A DNA stretch of 30,118 nucleotides from Azolla pinnata (GCA_037176905.1 JBBBWG010004147.1:1-30118); one strand, 5' to 3'; positions 9,545 to 22,500 are shown, counted from the first letter of the stretch. The notes: a model not told the origin generated them from the letters alone. Translations and numbers: made by a program.

Positions 9545-12500
9545 TTAACCAGTTCCAGCTGCCTGTGCTGCTGTGTTTTTCTCCACCTCAGCCTCTTCTT
9601 TTGCAAGTTCTTCGATTATTATGCGCTGCATTCGAGTCATGCTCCTGGGATTGGCATTACAAGATCAAATCATTGAAGTATATCATGACATGCTTATATA
9701 AACGCCAGAAAACGTGCAGTACGCAAACTTACATTGGTGTTGGCATCTCGACTCGAATATTGACTAGCTGATCACCTGGGACCTTGTGGGGAATCTTGAC
9801 TCCTGGATGAGAATATTAGTTCCATATGTTACACATCAACGAAGGAAATTTCATTTTACATCAGCCCTATTGCTAATCAGAAGTTAGAAACTCTGAAGTA
9901 CTACACTTTACATCAGCCACTAATGCTATGCACCAAACAACAGCAAGAACTCCCCATTGCCAGTCACAAATCTTTTAAGAGCCTTAATTTCACCCAAAGG
10001 ATAATAAGGCACATAGCACCACATCATGGACAAGATCATACCATCAAATAAAACAATCAAACAGAATTTTGACAGATAAGTTCATACCCTTCCCTTTCAA
10101 ACAAAGCTTTTGCCCCGGCTGTGTCCCTGGACGGACCTGCAACAGACATATACATTGTATCATTATACTAAAAAGTTTGAATGTCGGGTATACAATATGG
10201 GGATAACGAATCATGCATGAAAATGGAGAGTTACCTTCAGCACAGCATGTCCAGTCAAAGTGGGCACTTGGACAGTTCCACCAAGAATGGCCTGAAATGG
10301 CAGACAACATATTTTTTAATGAACATCATCAAATCATAGTCAGATTTGCAGAACTCAAGGTCAATGAAATACCTGAGTGAAGCTTATAACAGAATCCACA
10401 TGGACATCCAAATCTCGTCTCTTAAACACAGGATCTGGCAGCACCTGATCAAAACAAAATGGTGTAACATCAAATGTGTGGTGATATTCCATGCTTCAAA
10501 ACAATTCTATCAGGAAGCATCAAGAAACTCCTTATTGTATAAGAGCAAAGTAGCTTTCTATGATAAGATGATGTGATCGTCGTATAATCTCCATCAGTCT
10601 ATTTGATATATTCAATGCAATTTGTTACACAAATAATTCATTATTTGTGACCTGCAGCTTCACAAATAGATCACCAGGTGCATGTCCACGAGGACCAGCT
10701 CCACCTTCGCCAGTCAGCTTTATGACATCTCCCTGTTTAACACCTGTTCTATATTAAAGAAGCACTTTCAACAATATTGAGCATCCAAATTTCTGTTCAG
10801 AATGCTGTGCCTGTTTGCATTTAACCTACCAGGGGGAAAATCAACATCTAATTCTTTTAATTTCTGTACCGTTCCCATTCCATGACATGACTTGCATGTG
10901 TCCTGAAAACACAACAGAAGATCAATGCAGCTGTCCAAGCGACTAATAACAAAATCCATGCAACATGAATAAGCTGATACCTTCACTATATGTCCCTCGC
11001 CTCCACATTTTGAACATGATGTTTCTACGGAGAATATGCCCTTGCTATATGATGTCTGTCAACAGCAATTCAGGGTGTTAATAAACAGAAATTCACCATA
11101 TAGCCATATATTTCAGACACCTCATATTAGTGGACAACAGACCCTTCCACTTCCTCTGCATGCTCTGCAAACTTGAGGCTTTGATCCTGGGGGGAAACCA
11201 GTACCAGCTGCAATCCCAACTCAAACAGTTAAATATGCTCCTTCACAGGAAGATTTATATACTTCCATATACAGAATTTCAAATGCGTACTGCAGGCATT
11301 GCATCGAGCAGCTGCATTGAACTGTATCCTCTTCTTGCAGCCTTTTACCGCTTCCATGAAGGAGAGTTCCAACTGTTGCAACCAAAATTAGTTTATATGA
11401 GTATTCAGAATGGAGAGGCACAAGAATGAGAATTTATGGTTCTTGGAACTGTATTTGTGCAGACTATCTTTGAAGGGCCTTAAGGGCTGCATATTCACAA
11501 GAAAGCAAAACAAAAGCAATCTCCTGAACAGAAGATATATGCCTTTGAATGTTATTTTTAGGAAAATCACAAAGAACGCATACCATCACTTTTCTTCCAT
11601 AAACATGATCCTGTAGCCCATGTTCCTTAGATCGTCGGATAATTACAAATATAATGATAACACATCTGAGGACAGCTATCTAAAAGTAATTGAGATTTTA
11701 ATATAATATCTATATGAAATGCACAATTAAATTACCCAAGAATTTTAATGCAGTGATAAAACTTCCAATATTAAATCAACTCTTTATATACAATGCTGAA
11801 AATGCCTATGATACCCAAATTTCAAATTTACTTCATACATACCATTACTTGCATGTCCTCTGATGTGTCAGGATCGAAACTATCTTTCATGAACTGCAAA
11901 TCCCAAGTATATTATGAGAAATACTAAAGCACTATCTGAAAAAACGTACAAATGAAATTCATTGGGGGACATTGAGAATAATACATAATGCCACACAATT
12001 TAGATCCAGCAAAGTTTAATTGAGATTTCAGAAGGTTCATAACCATGGTCAGAGTAAATCAGTCTTACGTAAAAAGCATCAGTTTAAAAATTTGTCGTGA
12101 TTCATTCAAAAGGGATATTTACATGTCACTTCTGCTATAATGGTAATGTTCTTTACTGAATTGTATAACAAGATATGATTACTTATATTTCCTACGTGAA
12201 AGGTGAACTTTGATAGATCCCATTCCTTTTGGAGATGCTTGAAAGGGAGAAAACGCTATTTAATTCTTCAAAATGTGTCATCTTCATTTCCTATCATTCA
12301 TGCATGAAAATGCAAGTAGCAAATTTATAAATAGAACATTCCAACACTGAATTGGAGTCTTGAAGATTTGACATGGACATTGTTATCACAATTAGATCAT
12401 TGACTTAGTGAAGAAATGAATGATGTAGCTTCCGAGTGTTTAACAAGCATTGCTGTATTGGATAATGGATAAACCTAGCATAAAAAATGTTCCGAACTAA

Positions 12501-15500
12501 TTGAAACAGTAGTTCTTATTGGATATAAACAATGCAAGTAATCAACTCATAGATAAAACAGCCCAACACTAAATTAGAGTCTTGAAGATTGGACATGCAT
12601 AATACTGATCTCAGTTCGATCATCAACCTTGTGAAGAAATGAATGATATGACTTCCGAGTGTTTTAACAAGTATAATTGTATTGGATAAACCTAGCATAA
12701 AAAATGGTCCTAATTAATTGAAATGGTCATTAGTGTAGGATGTCAAATTTATATTTCATCAGTAAAATGAGGAAAAATTAATTGATCATAAGAATCTAAG
12801 AAAGAATGCATGCTTACATTCTGGGAATAAGCTATATCCAACATGCTGGCTGAGGTAATGAATAACTCTTTTTATCTCTTGATTAAAATAAATAGGGCTA
12901 TCATAAGGATTGGTTTAAAACATGCAGTTTATCAGTCCTCATTCCTTAATTTGTACCAAAATGAGGAGCCAATTAAGTTCCATGTTGTTAACTGTCCTTA
13001 CTAGGAGATGACTAACCCCTTGGTATGATCTAATTTCATTGTAGGTATATACTAGTCGTAGGATCTTGTGGACCTGAAAAAGAAGCCAAGAAGCTCTGAT
13101 TTTCAATTCGACCCTACATAGAGACAGCTCTTTGATATAATCTAATTTCCTTGTAAGTGTATACTAGTCTAATGATATTTTACCTTGAATAACATGTATC
13201 TTAATCTCAACACTGAAATGGGTCATCATCCCTGTCATAGCTGCTCAATGTTTGTCCCCTTAGTCAACTTCACCTCTGTAATACCCATAAAGTCTTCAGA
13301 CATTTCACACTTGGTTTTCACCTTCATATTTGGCCTCAGATCAGCCCATTCAGTTAGCCTATTCCCTTCCTTTATGGAAGTTGCCACTTCATTGTGAACT
13401 CCAATATCAGTGGCACGTATGCATCGCATGATGTAATATTGATATGTTTGTCACCAAGCGCACATAGGCTTCAGCCAAGTTAGAGATTTTTCCTTGATAA
13501 TTTTTAAGATTCTCAAATACGCTAGATACATAAGTCTCCAAATAGATTTTGCAAACATTTTTGAATATTTGACAGAATTGATCTTTGATAAATCAGGATT
13601 TACATTCAACTTCCATTCAAATCATAATGGTTTAACTCAGAGAAATTAATTAAATGCAATTTTTCAATGGATACCTCACTCCATATATCTGAAAATGGAA
13701 AACCAAAACCACTACTATCAAATCCAGGTCCTGAACCACCAGATCCAGCTTGTTCATATTCCTCAACCCCAACCTGCAAATAGTTTACATTGCAATATTC
13801 ATACCCCAATAGATTCAGTACTCATTGATGCTTGCAATCAACTTTATGGAAATTGTGAATTTACTCATTAGCTACTTATAATGTTATTGGCACTAGTATG
13901 TTTACCTGGTCATATAAAGCTCTTTTCTCATCATCTTTCAGAACCTAGAGGGATAAGGATAAAACTTAACGGCATAAAGATTTGTCTCATACCTTCTGAC
14001 TACCGATTATATCCAAAAAGAAGAAGAATGTAACGAGAAACCCCATACAAAACTATAATGTTTACCTCATATGCCTTCTGTATCTCCTGAAATTTTTTTT
14101 CTGCACCTTCACCTTTGTTAATATCTGGATGATGCAGTTTGGCCAGCTGAGTCATAAATCATTCATATGCAATAAGATCCAAAAACGTAAGGATGTAGAA
14201 GTATCATAATGTAAAAGTAAAGGGGAAAATATGCTTATGTATAGCAAAATTCCAATAAATACGCTTGACTTAGTTTCAAAATACCATTGCATACTGGGTT
14301 TCTTGGGACTTCTCAATCACACCAAAATAGACATTTCCTCACTTCAGAAATTAAAAAGTGAATATTTCTTAATTGATATAATAATAGCATTATTTTGATA
14401 GTCTTTTGTCAAGAAGCCTTGAATTTGAGCATTAGAATATTAGTAATTTCGAAAAATTAAGTAAGCTCTCTATATGAAATTCAGATACATATAAGTACAT
14501 ATAACTTTCCATATCGCTATCATACCCCATAGTAAGCCTTCTTAATTTCTGATGCTGATGCTCCTCTCTTAAGCCCAAGGATCTCATAGTAATCTCGAGC
14601 AAGATTGACACCTAGTAATTCAGCATTTGAAAGCAAACATATGGACATATTCAACCAAGAAAACCTAAAATAAATATGCTTGTGTCTCAAAAACCAATCT
14701 CATTTAGTTTTTATTACCTGTTGCATGAAATTTCCGAAAACTCATGCCAGCCTTATAAGGCAAAAACTTCAGTTGAGACATATTTCCAGCTGTGGAGGCT
14801 AAAATGTCAGATATTAAAACTACAATATTTGCAAGGCAGGCTTGAAAAATTCAATATCATCTATAAAGCGACTAGCCAATACATGAATTACCTTCTTGCG
14901 GGCAAGCAGAAACCCAGATCTTTCTAATTTGTTGTGTTTCGTTGTCCTTGAAATCCTAGATAGATGAACAAACAGAGAATGAGATTAGTGTTTGTTTGCA
15001 ATGAAGAGCATGAAAAAAAGTCAATCTGATAGTATGCATAAAGTTTAAGAAGACCACAGCAAAGTATGTATGTCTATTTTTTATTGCTTCTCTTTGTGCA
15101 TGCTATACCTTTCACATCATGCAATGAACCTAGTAGGGAAATGCTAAAACTCACATGGGCCTAGATTTCCGATTTGAATTTCGTGAGTACAATAGGTACT
15201 TCCTACTCTGCTAACATCATCTAGAACATGCCTTCATAGTCGAGAAAAAACACTCATCAACTCTTGTTAATTGTAGAGGATATTACCATAGTGCCAGAAA
15301 ATCTAAACAAATGTTTACAATGACCTTGTATCTGTTCTGCAATGGCTGAGCAAAACATCAATAGTTTTCGCATGCTTAATGCTGACAGTGAAAGTTGGAT
15401 GGTAGCAACTATCCAATGTGAAATGTCTTTGTACTAAACATCTATGGGACATTGTCATCAGTTCAAATGACCGCCGTTTCAAGTTCTACTAGCTCTTACT

Positions 15501-16180
15501 CAAGCGATGTGTCTAAGAAAACTCTCAACAGCTTAAATGGGATGGTAAGGATGCCTCAAGCACACGCTCTTATTGCATTATCTGTTAAATGTCACATCCT
15601 TCTTACACATCCAGCCATGAGCCAGATCCAAATATCTTAAATAAACTCTATGCACCACAAAGGAATGAAGCAAGAGTTGTTATGATCAAAAAGCAGCTTG
15701 ACAATTGATTATTCAAGAAGGATAATGAATTTTTAACAAAGACCAAAGACAGAGAAGAACAACTTTTTTAAATAAATTTCTTTCTTCCTTCCTATCTTTC
15801 TATGCCTTGGAATAAAGAAAAGCCTTCTTTCGATTTCTCTATTGCTACTTTCGGTTAGTTCAATGATTTCCTTTCTCATTCAATTTTCGGATAGTTCAGC
15901 ACTGTGGGCTCTGATCGAAACGAGCTCTCACCTTTGGAATCACATACGCGCACACAAACAAGAAAACCGCATGACTAGCGACATTTTCTCACTTCTACAT
16001 TGACATGAGAAATGAAACATGGTCTTTCCTACACCGAACGGGTGTATGATGAATTCAATTTACGGTGGATAGAACTACCTGGAAGACTCCCAACAGCCCA
16101 TTCCTGCGACGAAGGAGAGAGCGGAAGGCGTGTGAGCAAGGCCATTTCTTCTTCTGCAGCAGAACAATCCGTCTGCCCAT
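9545..16180 (-). CDS. Mitochondrial type I DnaJ (Hsp40) co-chaperone
   Basis: Eighteen exons on the minus strand: 16079-16180, 14892-14955, 14718-14789, 14526-14611, 14066-14146, 13906-13944, 13675-13773, 11843-11893, 11291-11372, 11143-11207, 10981-11055, 10830-10902, 10652-10743, 10373-10444, 10235-10291, 10088-10136, 9733-9802, 9545-9644. All junctions are GT-AG and the frame stays open for 442 aa. The J domain starts near residue 86 ([10 protein letters not shown]) with HPD at 114-116. A short Gly/Phe-rich stretch follows at 158-176. Zinc motifs are CNACTGTG 222, CRACRGSG 239, CSKCGGEG 261 and CKSCHGMG 275. The substrate-binding domain includes [14 protein letters not shown] and [11 protein letters not shown]. 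The Arg-rich, acid-free N-terminus ([13 protein letters not shown]) fits a mitochondrial presequence. Order and wording resemble Arabidopsis ATJ1 and GFA2. It should stimulate mitochondrial Hsp70 ATPase and hand over clients. Exon 1 is the least certain. Confidence 0.92.
11584..11610 (-). other. Candidate 27-bp in-frame cassette microexon of the DnaJ gene
   Basis: Read on the minus strand it is bordered by CTACAG on the left and GTATGCG on the right. It encodes DHVYGRKVM in phase 0, so inclusion between exons 8 and 9 would add nine residues without breaking the frame. Its last bases (AAAGTGATG|GTATG) mimic those of exon 8 (CAAGTAATG|GTATG). Known relatives align without it, since QVM joined to LELSFMEAV matches them, so it is optional at best. 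Confidence 0.3.
12309..12740. repeat. Tandem duplication, period 222 bp, in DnaJ intron 7
   Basis: TGCAAGTA at 12311 and 12533 starts a shared series: CCAACACT.AATT.GAGTC, TTGAAGATT, GTGAAGAAATGAATGAT, CTTCCGAGTGTTT, AACCTAGCATAAAAAATG, then TAATTGAAA. Spacing is 222 bp. Moderate divergence with small indels suggests an intermediate age. Confidence 0.85.
15867..15945 (+). repeat. Dispersed 79-bp repeat, copy B
   Basis: Same-length counterpart of 7073-7151, both containing CAGCACTGTGG and AACGAGCT and ending AATCACAT. It lies in intron 1 of the DnaJ gene, antisense to that gene. Confidence 0.75.
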
Positions 16181-16212
16181 GAACGAAGTAGACCCTCGGG
16201 AGCTGCGCGGTC

Positions 16213-16286
16213 TTTCCTTCTGAGAGAAAGAGAGAGACACGAAGACAGTAGACCACATATAATGTATGTACATACATGGTTTTATA
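16213..16286 (-). promoter_or_regulatory. DnaJ core promoter: TATA box and pyrimidine patch
   Basis: On the minus strand TATAAAA lies at 16286-16280, about 94-106 bp upstream of the chosen ATG at 16180. A CT-rich leader (GTCTCTCTCTTTCTCTCAG) follows it before the ATG. TATA box plus Y patch is a common plant core-promoter layout, and it supports exon 1 as assigned. A second TATAAAA-like site lies at 16321-16327. Confidence 0.55.
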
Positions 16287-16345
16287 CATACATACGTATG
16301 TACTCGCATACTAAACGTGTTTTTATACATACGTACGTACGTACA
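16258..16345. repeat. TACG/CATA microsatellite
   Basis: Alternating CATA, GTAC and ACGT tetramers, including ACATACGTACGTACGTACAT at 16326-16345. It is nearly self-complementary and overlaps the putative TATA region of the DnaJ promoter. Confidence 0.85.
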
Positions 16346-17640
16346 TAGTTTCAGTGCTCCTTGAGATAGGTATTATCACAAGACAATTAAAATTAAAAGA
16401 TGATACATAATTTTTTAACTTATAACAAAAAAATGTGTTACTTTTATTTAAGTCTAAACAATAAAAAAAACATAAGGTCAATGAACAATCAACATTATTT
16501 AATAATTATTTCATTATAATGTTTAATTGTTCATATTGTAAAATATATGAGCGTGATCAGAAGCTAGAAGAGCAAGGTGGTAGTATTGAATCAGATAATA
16601 GCAAGAGAAACGAGATTATAATGGAAAGCGGGATTACAAGGTATCCTTTACCGGCAAGATGAAGAAGGAGACAAACCCAACCTCTTTCATCTGTTCGTGC
16701 TCTGCCTATTTGTGCCAAGAACCCATTCAATTCGTTGCTTCCTAGGCATTGTCCTTTCTTAGCCCTTTCATATCTGGTGCCCAGTTTAGGTAGCGTCTTT
16801 ACACCCCCACCTTCACGAAGAGAGGAATGTGCGGCTTGGGTGTCATATAGTATTACGAATCTATTAATGATAAGCAATATTAAAGATGAGATTAGAGAAA
16901 AAATAATGGTTTTAAAGGTAATTAACCAGACTAACTACCCCAAGCGAAGGACTAAAGACAATCCAAAGAATTAATTGTGTCCCATACCTTGGATAACCTC
17001 GGAAACTTGACACGTACGGATCCTTTCGTAGAGAGAGCCTAGCCTCACTATGAATCTCTGAATGTCGTAATGAAGGAGGTAACTAGTCCCCGTCCTATAG
17101 GTTAACTCCTATAGCTCCCTGACCACTAAGTGCATTTACATCTATCTAGTGAGTATAGCTTTGTCTCAATCCTAGGATAATCGGTTTCTCACTTATCCTA
17201 CCCTTAAACCATTCAAATTAGCCTTATAAATTGGTTTCTAAGGCTATACCCATAACATACTCCCATGTTCCAAAACATTATGTTCTTGCAATGACGAATC
17301 AAAGTTAGGGAAGTTAGTTTTCAAAACATTCTCTTTCTCTCGAGTGGCATCGTGAATAGATCGATCCAACCATGTAATTTTGTATTCTCAAATTTTTTTA
17401 GATCTCAATAGTTTAGTTCGAAAATCGAGAATCTTTTATAATGAATGAGACTTAGAAGCTAAATCCTTATGAATTACTAGATCTTTAATGGTATATTATT
17501 AATGATACGAATAATAGCATTGACCTGAACACTCCCCGAATCTTGGAAAGTCATGCATTGTCCACATTAGAATTGTCGAATGCGGGCATCTAATGGCCGT
17601 GTTTACACTGTCCATAAGTGGACAGGCCATATTTGTAATA
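16346..17640. other. Intergenic, no gene recognised
   Basis: An AT-rich part (16380-16550) is followed by repeat-like sequence. The frames at 16557-16877 (-) and 16735-16974 (+) overlap on opposite strands and neither resembles a protein I know. The 16980-17440 part has the look of decayed retroelement sequence, without a diagnostic motif. Confidence 0.4.
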
Positions 17641-17670
17641 TGCTGGAAAGACTTGTGCCCTAGCTTGGGG

Positions 17671-18060
17671 GTATAAATATCAAGCTTGTATGGTCGTCCA
17701 AAGTTGGTTGCTCTAACTTCAGATAATAGCAAAGCTATTTCATGCCTATCTCTCTCTCTCTCTGGTGTCTTTGCCACCACCACTGACCGCCTCAGATTTG
17801 AAGGAGGAAGCTTCAGATCTGATCTTCTCCTTGTTCAGACTTACACCTTGACACCTCCACCATACTGTTGGGAGGTAGTGCATTATTCTGCACGACGACC
17901 TTCTACAACAAGAATGACTCTAAGTTGGAACTCATGTTCAAGTACAACCCTCAAAAACCTAGATCCCATGCCATAGTAACTGCAACTCCACCAACAGTAC
18001 CAGCTGGGTACACATCTATGTTTTCCACCTTATATTTTCTTTGGATGAGGAGTGTCAACA
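17671..18060 (+). pseudogene. Coding-like fragment, unassigned, frame-broken
   Basis: GTATAAATAT at 17671 resembles a TATA box. A CT run lies at 17747-17762. Protein-like sequence follows: first a frame with SFRSDLLLVQTYTL, then in another frame at 17868-18030 FCTTTFYNKNDSKLELMFKY, SHAIVTATPPTVPAGYTSM and FSTLYFLWM. The second piece reads like genuine coding sequence rather than noise, but I cannot name the family. The frame change and lack of continuation suggest a pseudogene piece. An alternative is an exon of an unrecognised gene. Confidence 0.35.
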
Positions 18061-18599
18061 TAATATGTCCTTGATCGTCATGTGTGGGAGCAAGTTATAG
18101 TTGACTATCACAATTAGCAAAACACTATATGAGTTGTTGCATAGCCCAAATGTGTTCACACCATCCATGCGTAAACCCAACCTCAAGTTACATGGTTTGG
18201 GTCTGAAATTAGGCCAAGTAGTATTGATGTGAGCTAGTGTTCTCCACTTTGTGCCTTGGCTCCTATCCAATACATGCCAATCCATCAATGATGCTAGGAA
18301 TTGACATTGGAACATCGTGCACTGAACCAAGATGGTTCAATATTGAGACTAGCTGGGCTTTTATACAAATCTAGGGCTCATGCATGCCTGCCAAGTGGCT
18401 GTCATGCATGCTTACCACATGGTTTGCATGCACAATTGTTAGTTGGTGGCTCCAATGACTTACAATGTTAGGAGATGTCGTAAGTCGTTTTCGTAACGTT
18501 AGTATGCCTATGTTTAAAGATATTATCAAGTATTAAAATATAATATTTATTCGTATTTGTAGCTATAAGTCATAACTTTGAATATATACATAAACCATT

Positions 18600-19010
18600 T
18601 TTGTATGATATTTCACAAATCAAAGATGTTGCCTTTCTTTCATCTAGAGATACCTTGACATATGAAGAATCTTCATCCAATGTTCCACATCTTATTATTA
18701 AAACCTTTTGTAGTTACTTTTATTCCAGAGTCCAGTGTTTCCACTCTACTTCCAGTCTATCTTGCAGAAGGACCAAAATATAAATTTCAACCTATTTTAA
18801 CTCGAAAATCATGCGCAACAAGTTATATTATCTTGTGGATTGGCTTGGACACACTAAATATCAACCTATTAAAAATATTACCAAAGCTCCTCAACTTTAT
18901 AAAAATTTAATTACCTCTATCTTAATAAGCTTTTTACTAGCTTTTGCATTACGACTCAATAAACTCATCGTCAAAGGAGGGAGAGTGTGTCACGAGTACT
19001 AATACAAAAT
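18600..19010 (+). mobile_element. Ty3/gypsy chromovirus fossil, 3' end
   Basis: The plus strand shows the end of a chromovirus integrase: pieces resembling PxFHxSLLKP, then VYLAEGPKYKFQPIL, then a chromodomain-like NKLYYLVDWLGH. A purine run (AAAGGAGGGAGAG, 18974-18986) is followed by TGTGTCACGAG. This order matches a polypurine tract and LTR start, so a 3' LTR may run on to the right; its end is not visible to me. The copy is broken, with a few interruptions, truncated on its left, and old. Confidence 0.7.
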
Positions 19011-19531
19011 GGCTTATGTATATATTTGAACCCAAGACCTATATAGCTCATTAATTTTCTTGGTGCCTAAAAATAAAAGGTAAACCCATTAGGTTTATTA
19101 CCTCGAGAACTAGTTCTCACTTTTCCATGAAAATCGATTAACCAATCTCAACGGGATATAAGCACGAGGGTGTGATATGCTTGATAGATTTAACTCCATT
19201 GTTTGACCCAAAATCATGCAAAAAATATGGTAAGTTGCCCTTTACCACATTTGTAATGTACACCGGATGTTCCATAATCTCTTCTGTTTTATTTTTCTTT
19301 CTTAAATCTACATAAATGACATGAGTATATATCCCTCATATTTACAGCTTTGCTTCATTGGACCACCCTTAAGTATACACTGTTTACATTCTGCATAGAA
19401 GTCGAGTTCTTAACTCAACTCATGCATTACATAATCTGCATCCATAGAAACCTTCAACAAGAACCTCCATTTGAGAGCATTCCCCATTCCATTTGTTAAT
19501 GTCCACAATCTATTGTGACTACTTACTATCA

Positions 19532-22500
19532 TCAACCACCAATATGAATCATGGGCCTATTTGGAATCTGGGCGAGCTTGTGCATGCCTGCATGAGCAGC
19601 CTTTTTTCTCTTGACCTGAAAAATGAAATACTTAAAAATGTCATAAAAGAAGTCATATCAAAACATAGGTTACAACACAGTACACAGAAAATGACTATAA
19701 AGACAAATTTTCTTGTACAAAAGGGAACGCATTGATTATGTGTTTCTATTTAAATGGAGCTTCATTACGTAAAATGTTGATGAAGCCAAGTCCTATAGTA
19801 ATTTCACGTTATAACAGCAGTGAAAGAGCTCATAAATCAATAAAGTAGGTGTCCATCCAAAAAAATCCAGATTTTGGCAATCTTGATGCTCGTAAGCTAT
19901 CCCATATTTCCCACCATATTACAGCTCATTTGGAGGATCCCTTCTGAATTTTGCAAGGTTTAGAACCAAAATAATTTTCACTGACATGATGAATTGAAAA
20001 CCTCTTCAACTTCAAAGCTGGCCAATGGCATGTATTTTCCGGTCGTGATATACTTGTCTTTGACAATAACATAGCTCCTTGCTACTACTCACAGGTTTGG
20101 GGGAGAAAGATAGTTGGTATCCATTGCCATGTCTGATACAAACAAACCATATAGATCTTTACATAGCCAGTTCCATTGGCATGCATGCCATGCAAAAGCT
20201 AAGAATATTTCACAGCAATCATATGCTGGTCTCTGGGAAAGTCTTAGTTCCTTGGATAGACCAAAGTGCAAAAAGGTAAGGAAGAGAGAAACATGATTGG
20301 AATACAGAAACTTGATCATCTGGAATTGAAAAGACTGATAAAGAACAAACCATATTTGTCTCTGCATAGTCAATCTGGTTACGCTGTTTTATGTTTCAAA
20401 AAGTTTCCAAAACATATAAGCCATTCAGGGCAGAAATGGGATGGTTATCCAAAGCGTAATGTGTAGTAACTATTTTTAACTTTTATCCCATAGTTATGTC
20501 CAATAAATACTAAACCTATGAAAAGACCAAATAACTGTCTAGTGGGATAATGTACATTAGTGTGTCCACAGACAAATAAGTGCCAATGAGTAGTAAACTT
20601 ATAAAGAAGACCAAATAACTGTCCGGAAGATGAAATGTTAAGGTTAGATAACCAAAGACGAAACCTTTCAAAAAGCTACCTCGAAATATATAATTTGGAA
20701 GAAATTTTCTAGAGAGAACAGACCCTCACTCTTCACCACCACCATGGAATTGCTCTTTAATGATCCTGAGTAAAACTACTCTCTTGCCTAAACATAATAT
20801 ACACCCTACATACATAATTGTGACTTTCTCTAATGAAAATTCAGATATTACATACATGGAAGCAATTAAACTACACAGATTTTTCCAAACAAAACTACCA
20901 TTCAAAACATTAATATTTCCTATATGAAAAAAGCACCTTGCTTGCATAGGTACTAGCAAGCTACAATATCATAGAATTATGCATTAGTACTACTTACCGC
21001 TGCACGAATTATTTCTCGAAGGGCATCATCGTCTTCTCCTCTCCTGATCGCATCTCTAAGACTAACCTGCCATAAAAACATTCTCATTCTCTCATCAGTA
21101 CCTCTCATGGAAGCTCTGGTTCAAGAAAAGAATGTGTAAAATATAGTTACAAATACACTCAGAAATAGAATATACACTTTTAACGTGTTATTCCGCAATA
21201 AAGGCATACACAAGGTGCATTTAATGAATATTGCAAGATAAAGACATACACAAGCTGCGTTTAAGGAGCATTGCAAGATAAGAACATGCATATGGTGGAA
21301 AGTTAAAGCTGGCCTTTCCAAATCAGTATGGAAATTTAGTTCTGACATCACACTATAGTATCAAATGCTTATGGGAATGGCACCAACTATTTTACATGTA
21401 GAAATCTTAACAAAAACCAAGCAAATGGATATATATTATTTGCCTGATCGCATTAAGAATGTCCCATCTCTGAAATGGATCGTTGAGCTGGATGCGTCTA
21501 ACATAGATTTAAGCATTCCAAAGTGGGAATTGCAGCAAACAAACATAACTAAGCATAGATTTTACAAGAGCACATAGACCAAATAGGTTGAGGATATGTT
21601 CCAAACGAGTGACTCTCAAACAGGTCGAAACAAAAAAGTAGCATTTGAAGATAGCCCTTTCATCATATAACAAAAATGAATGTTATATGTTAAACACATG
21701 CCCAGTGAAGGTGCCAAAAAATACAACTACAGAAAAATGGTTCTTGAAGAATGCCAAGATACACAAAAATACGTCAAAAACAAGGAAGAGAATCACAATA
21801 ATTGCATGTATAGATAGAATAAGTAACACACAATAACTATTAAATGTCTTATCAATCCGTGTGTGGTAAAGTCGCTGATAGACAAACTATCTTTCAAAAA
21901 CACAGTCAACCACATTGTCATTCTTGAAGTCTTAAAAGGGAGAAAATTTGTTTGAAATATAGCAGATTGCATTTTTTCTCTGCACACTTCAAGTGAGCTT
22001 TTTATATGAGGCCCTGTGATCATTTTTAGGGGTGCATATACAGACTTCTTATGTGTGCATGGTAATTTGTATCAGATAAGAATCTCCATCAAGAATGCTG
22101 GGCTCATTTACACATGGTTTATTTTCACTATTAAGTAATATGGAAACATATAAAAGAGGTGATGCAAGTAGAAGTTGTTCTAAACCAACCAATTCAAGGT
22201 AGTAAACAGTACATATATTATGCTTTGAGATGAAGGATGGATGCCAGAAGGATGTAGATGCTAAGAACGGGACTGGAAAGATTTGGTATTAACTTATCCC
22301 TGAGACAACAGACGTATATAATTGTGAGGTGTATAAAGGGATGCATGTTTTGGATCCTTTTGCATCCTTGGAGGAGGTCACACAAGAACCGTCAAAGTCA
22401 TTGCATTAGGCTACCACAGACACTTTTCCACACACAACAGAGCTGGCAATGCAGAGACACACGGCAAAGTCAGACACAAAATAGTTGGTATGGTTAGGAA

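Noticed and set aside
16029-16330. Alternative start frames for the DnaJ gene ([10 protein letters not shown] and a longer upstream ATG)
   Set aside because: The [10 protein letters not shown] frame leaves the exon in the wrong phase for exon 2. The longer one starts upstream of the putative TATA box. The ATG at 16180 alone fits both phase and promoter.
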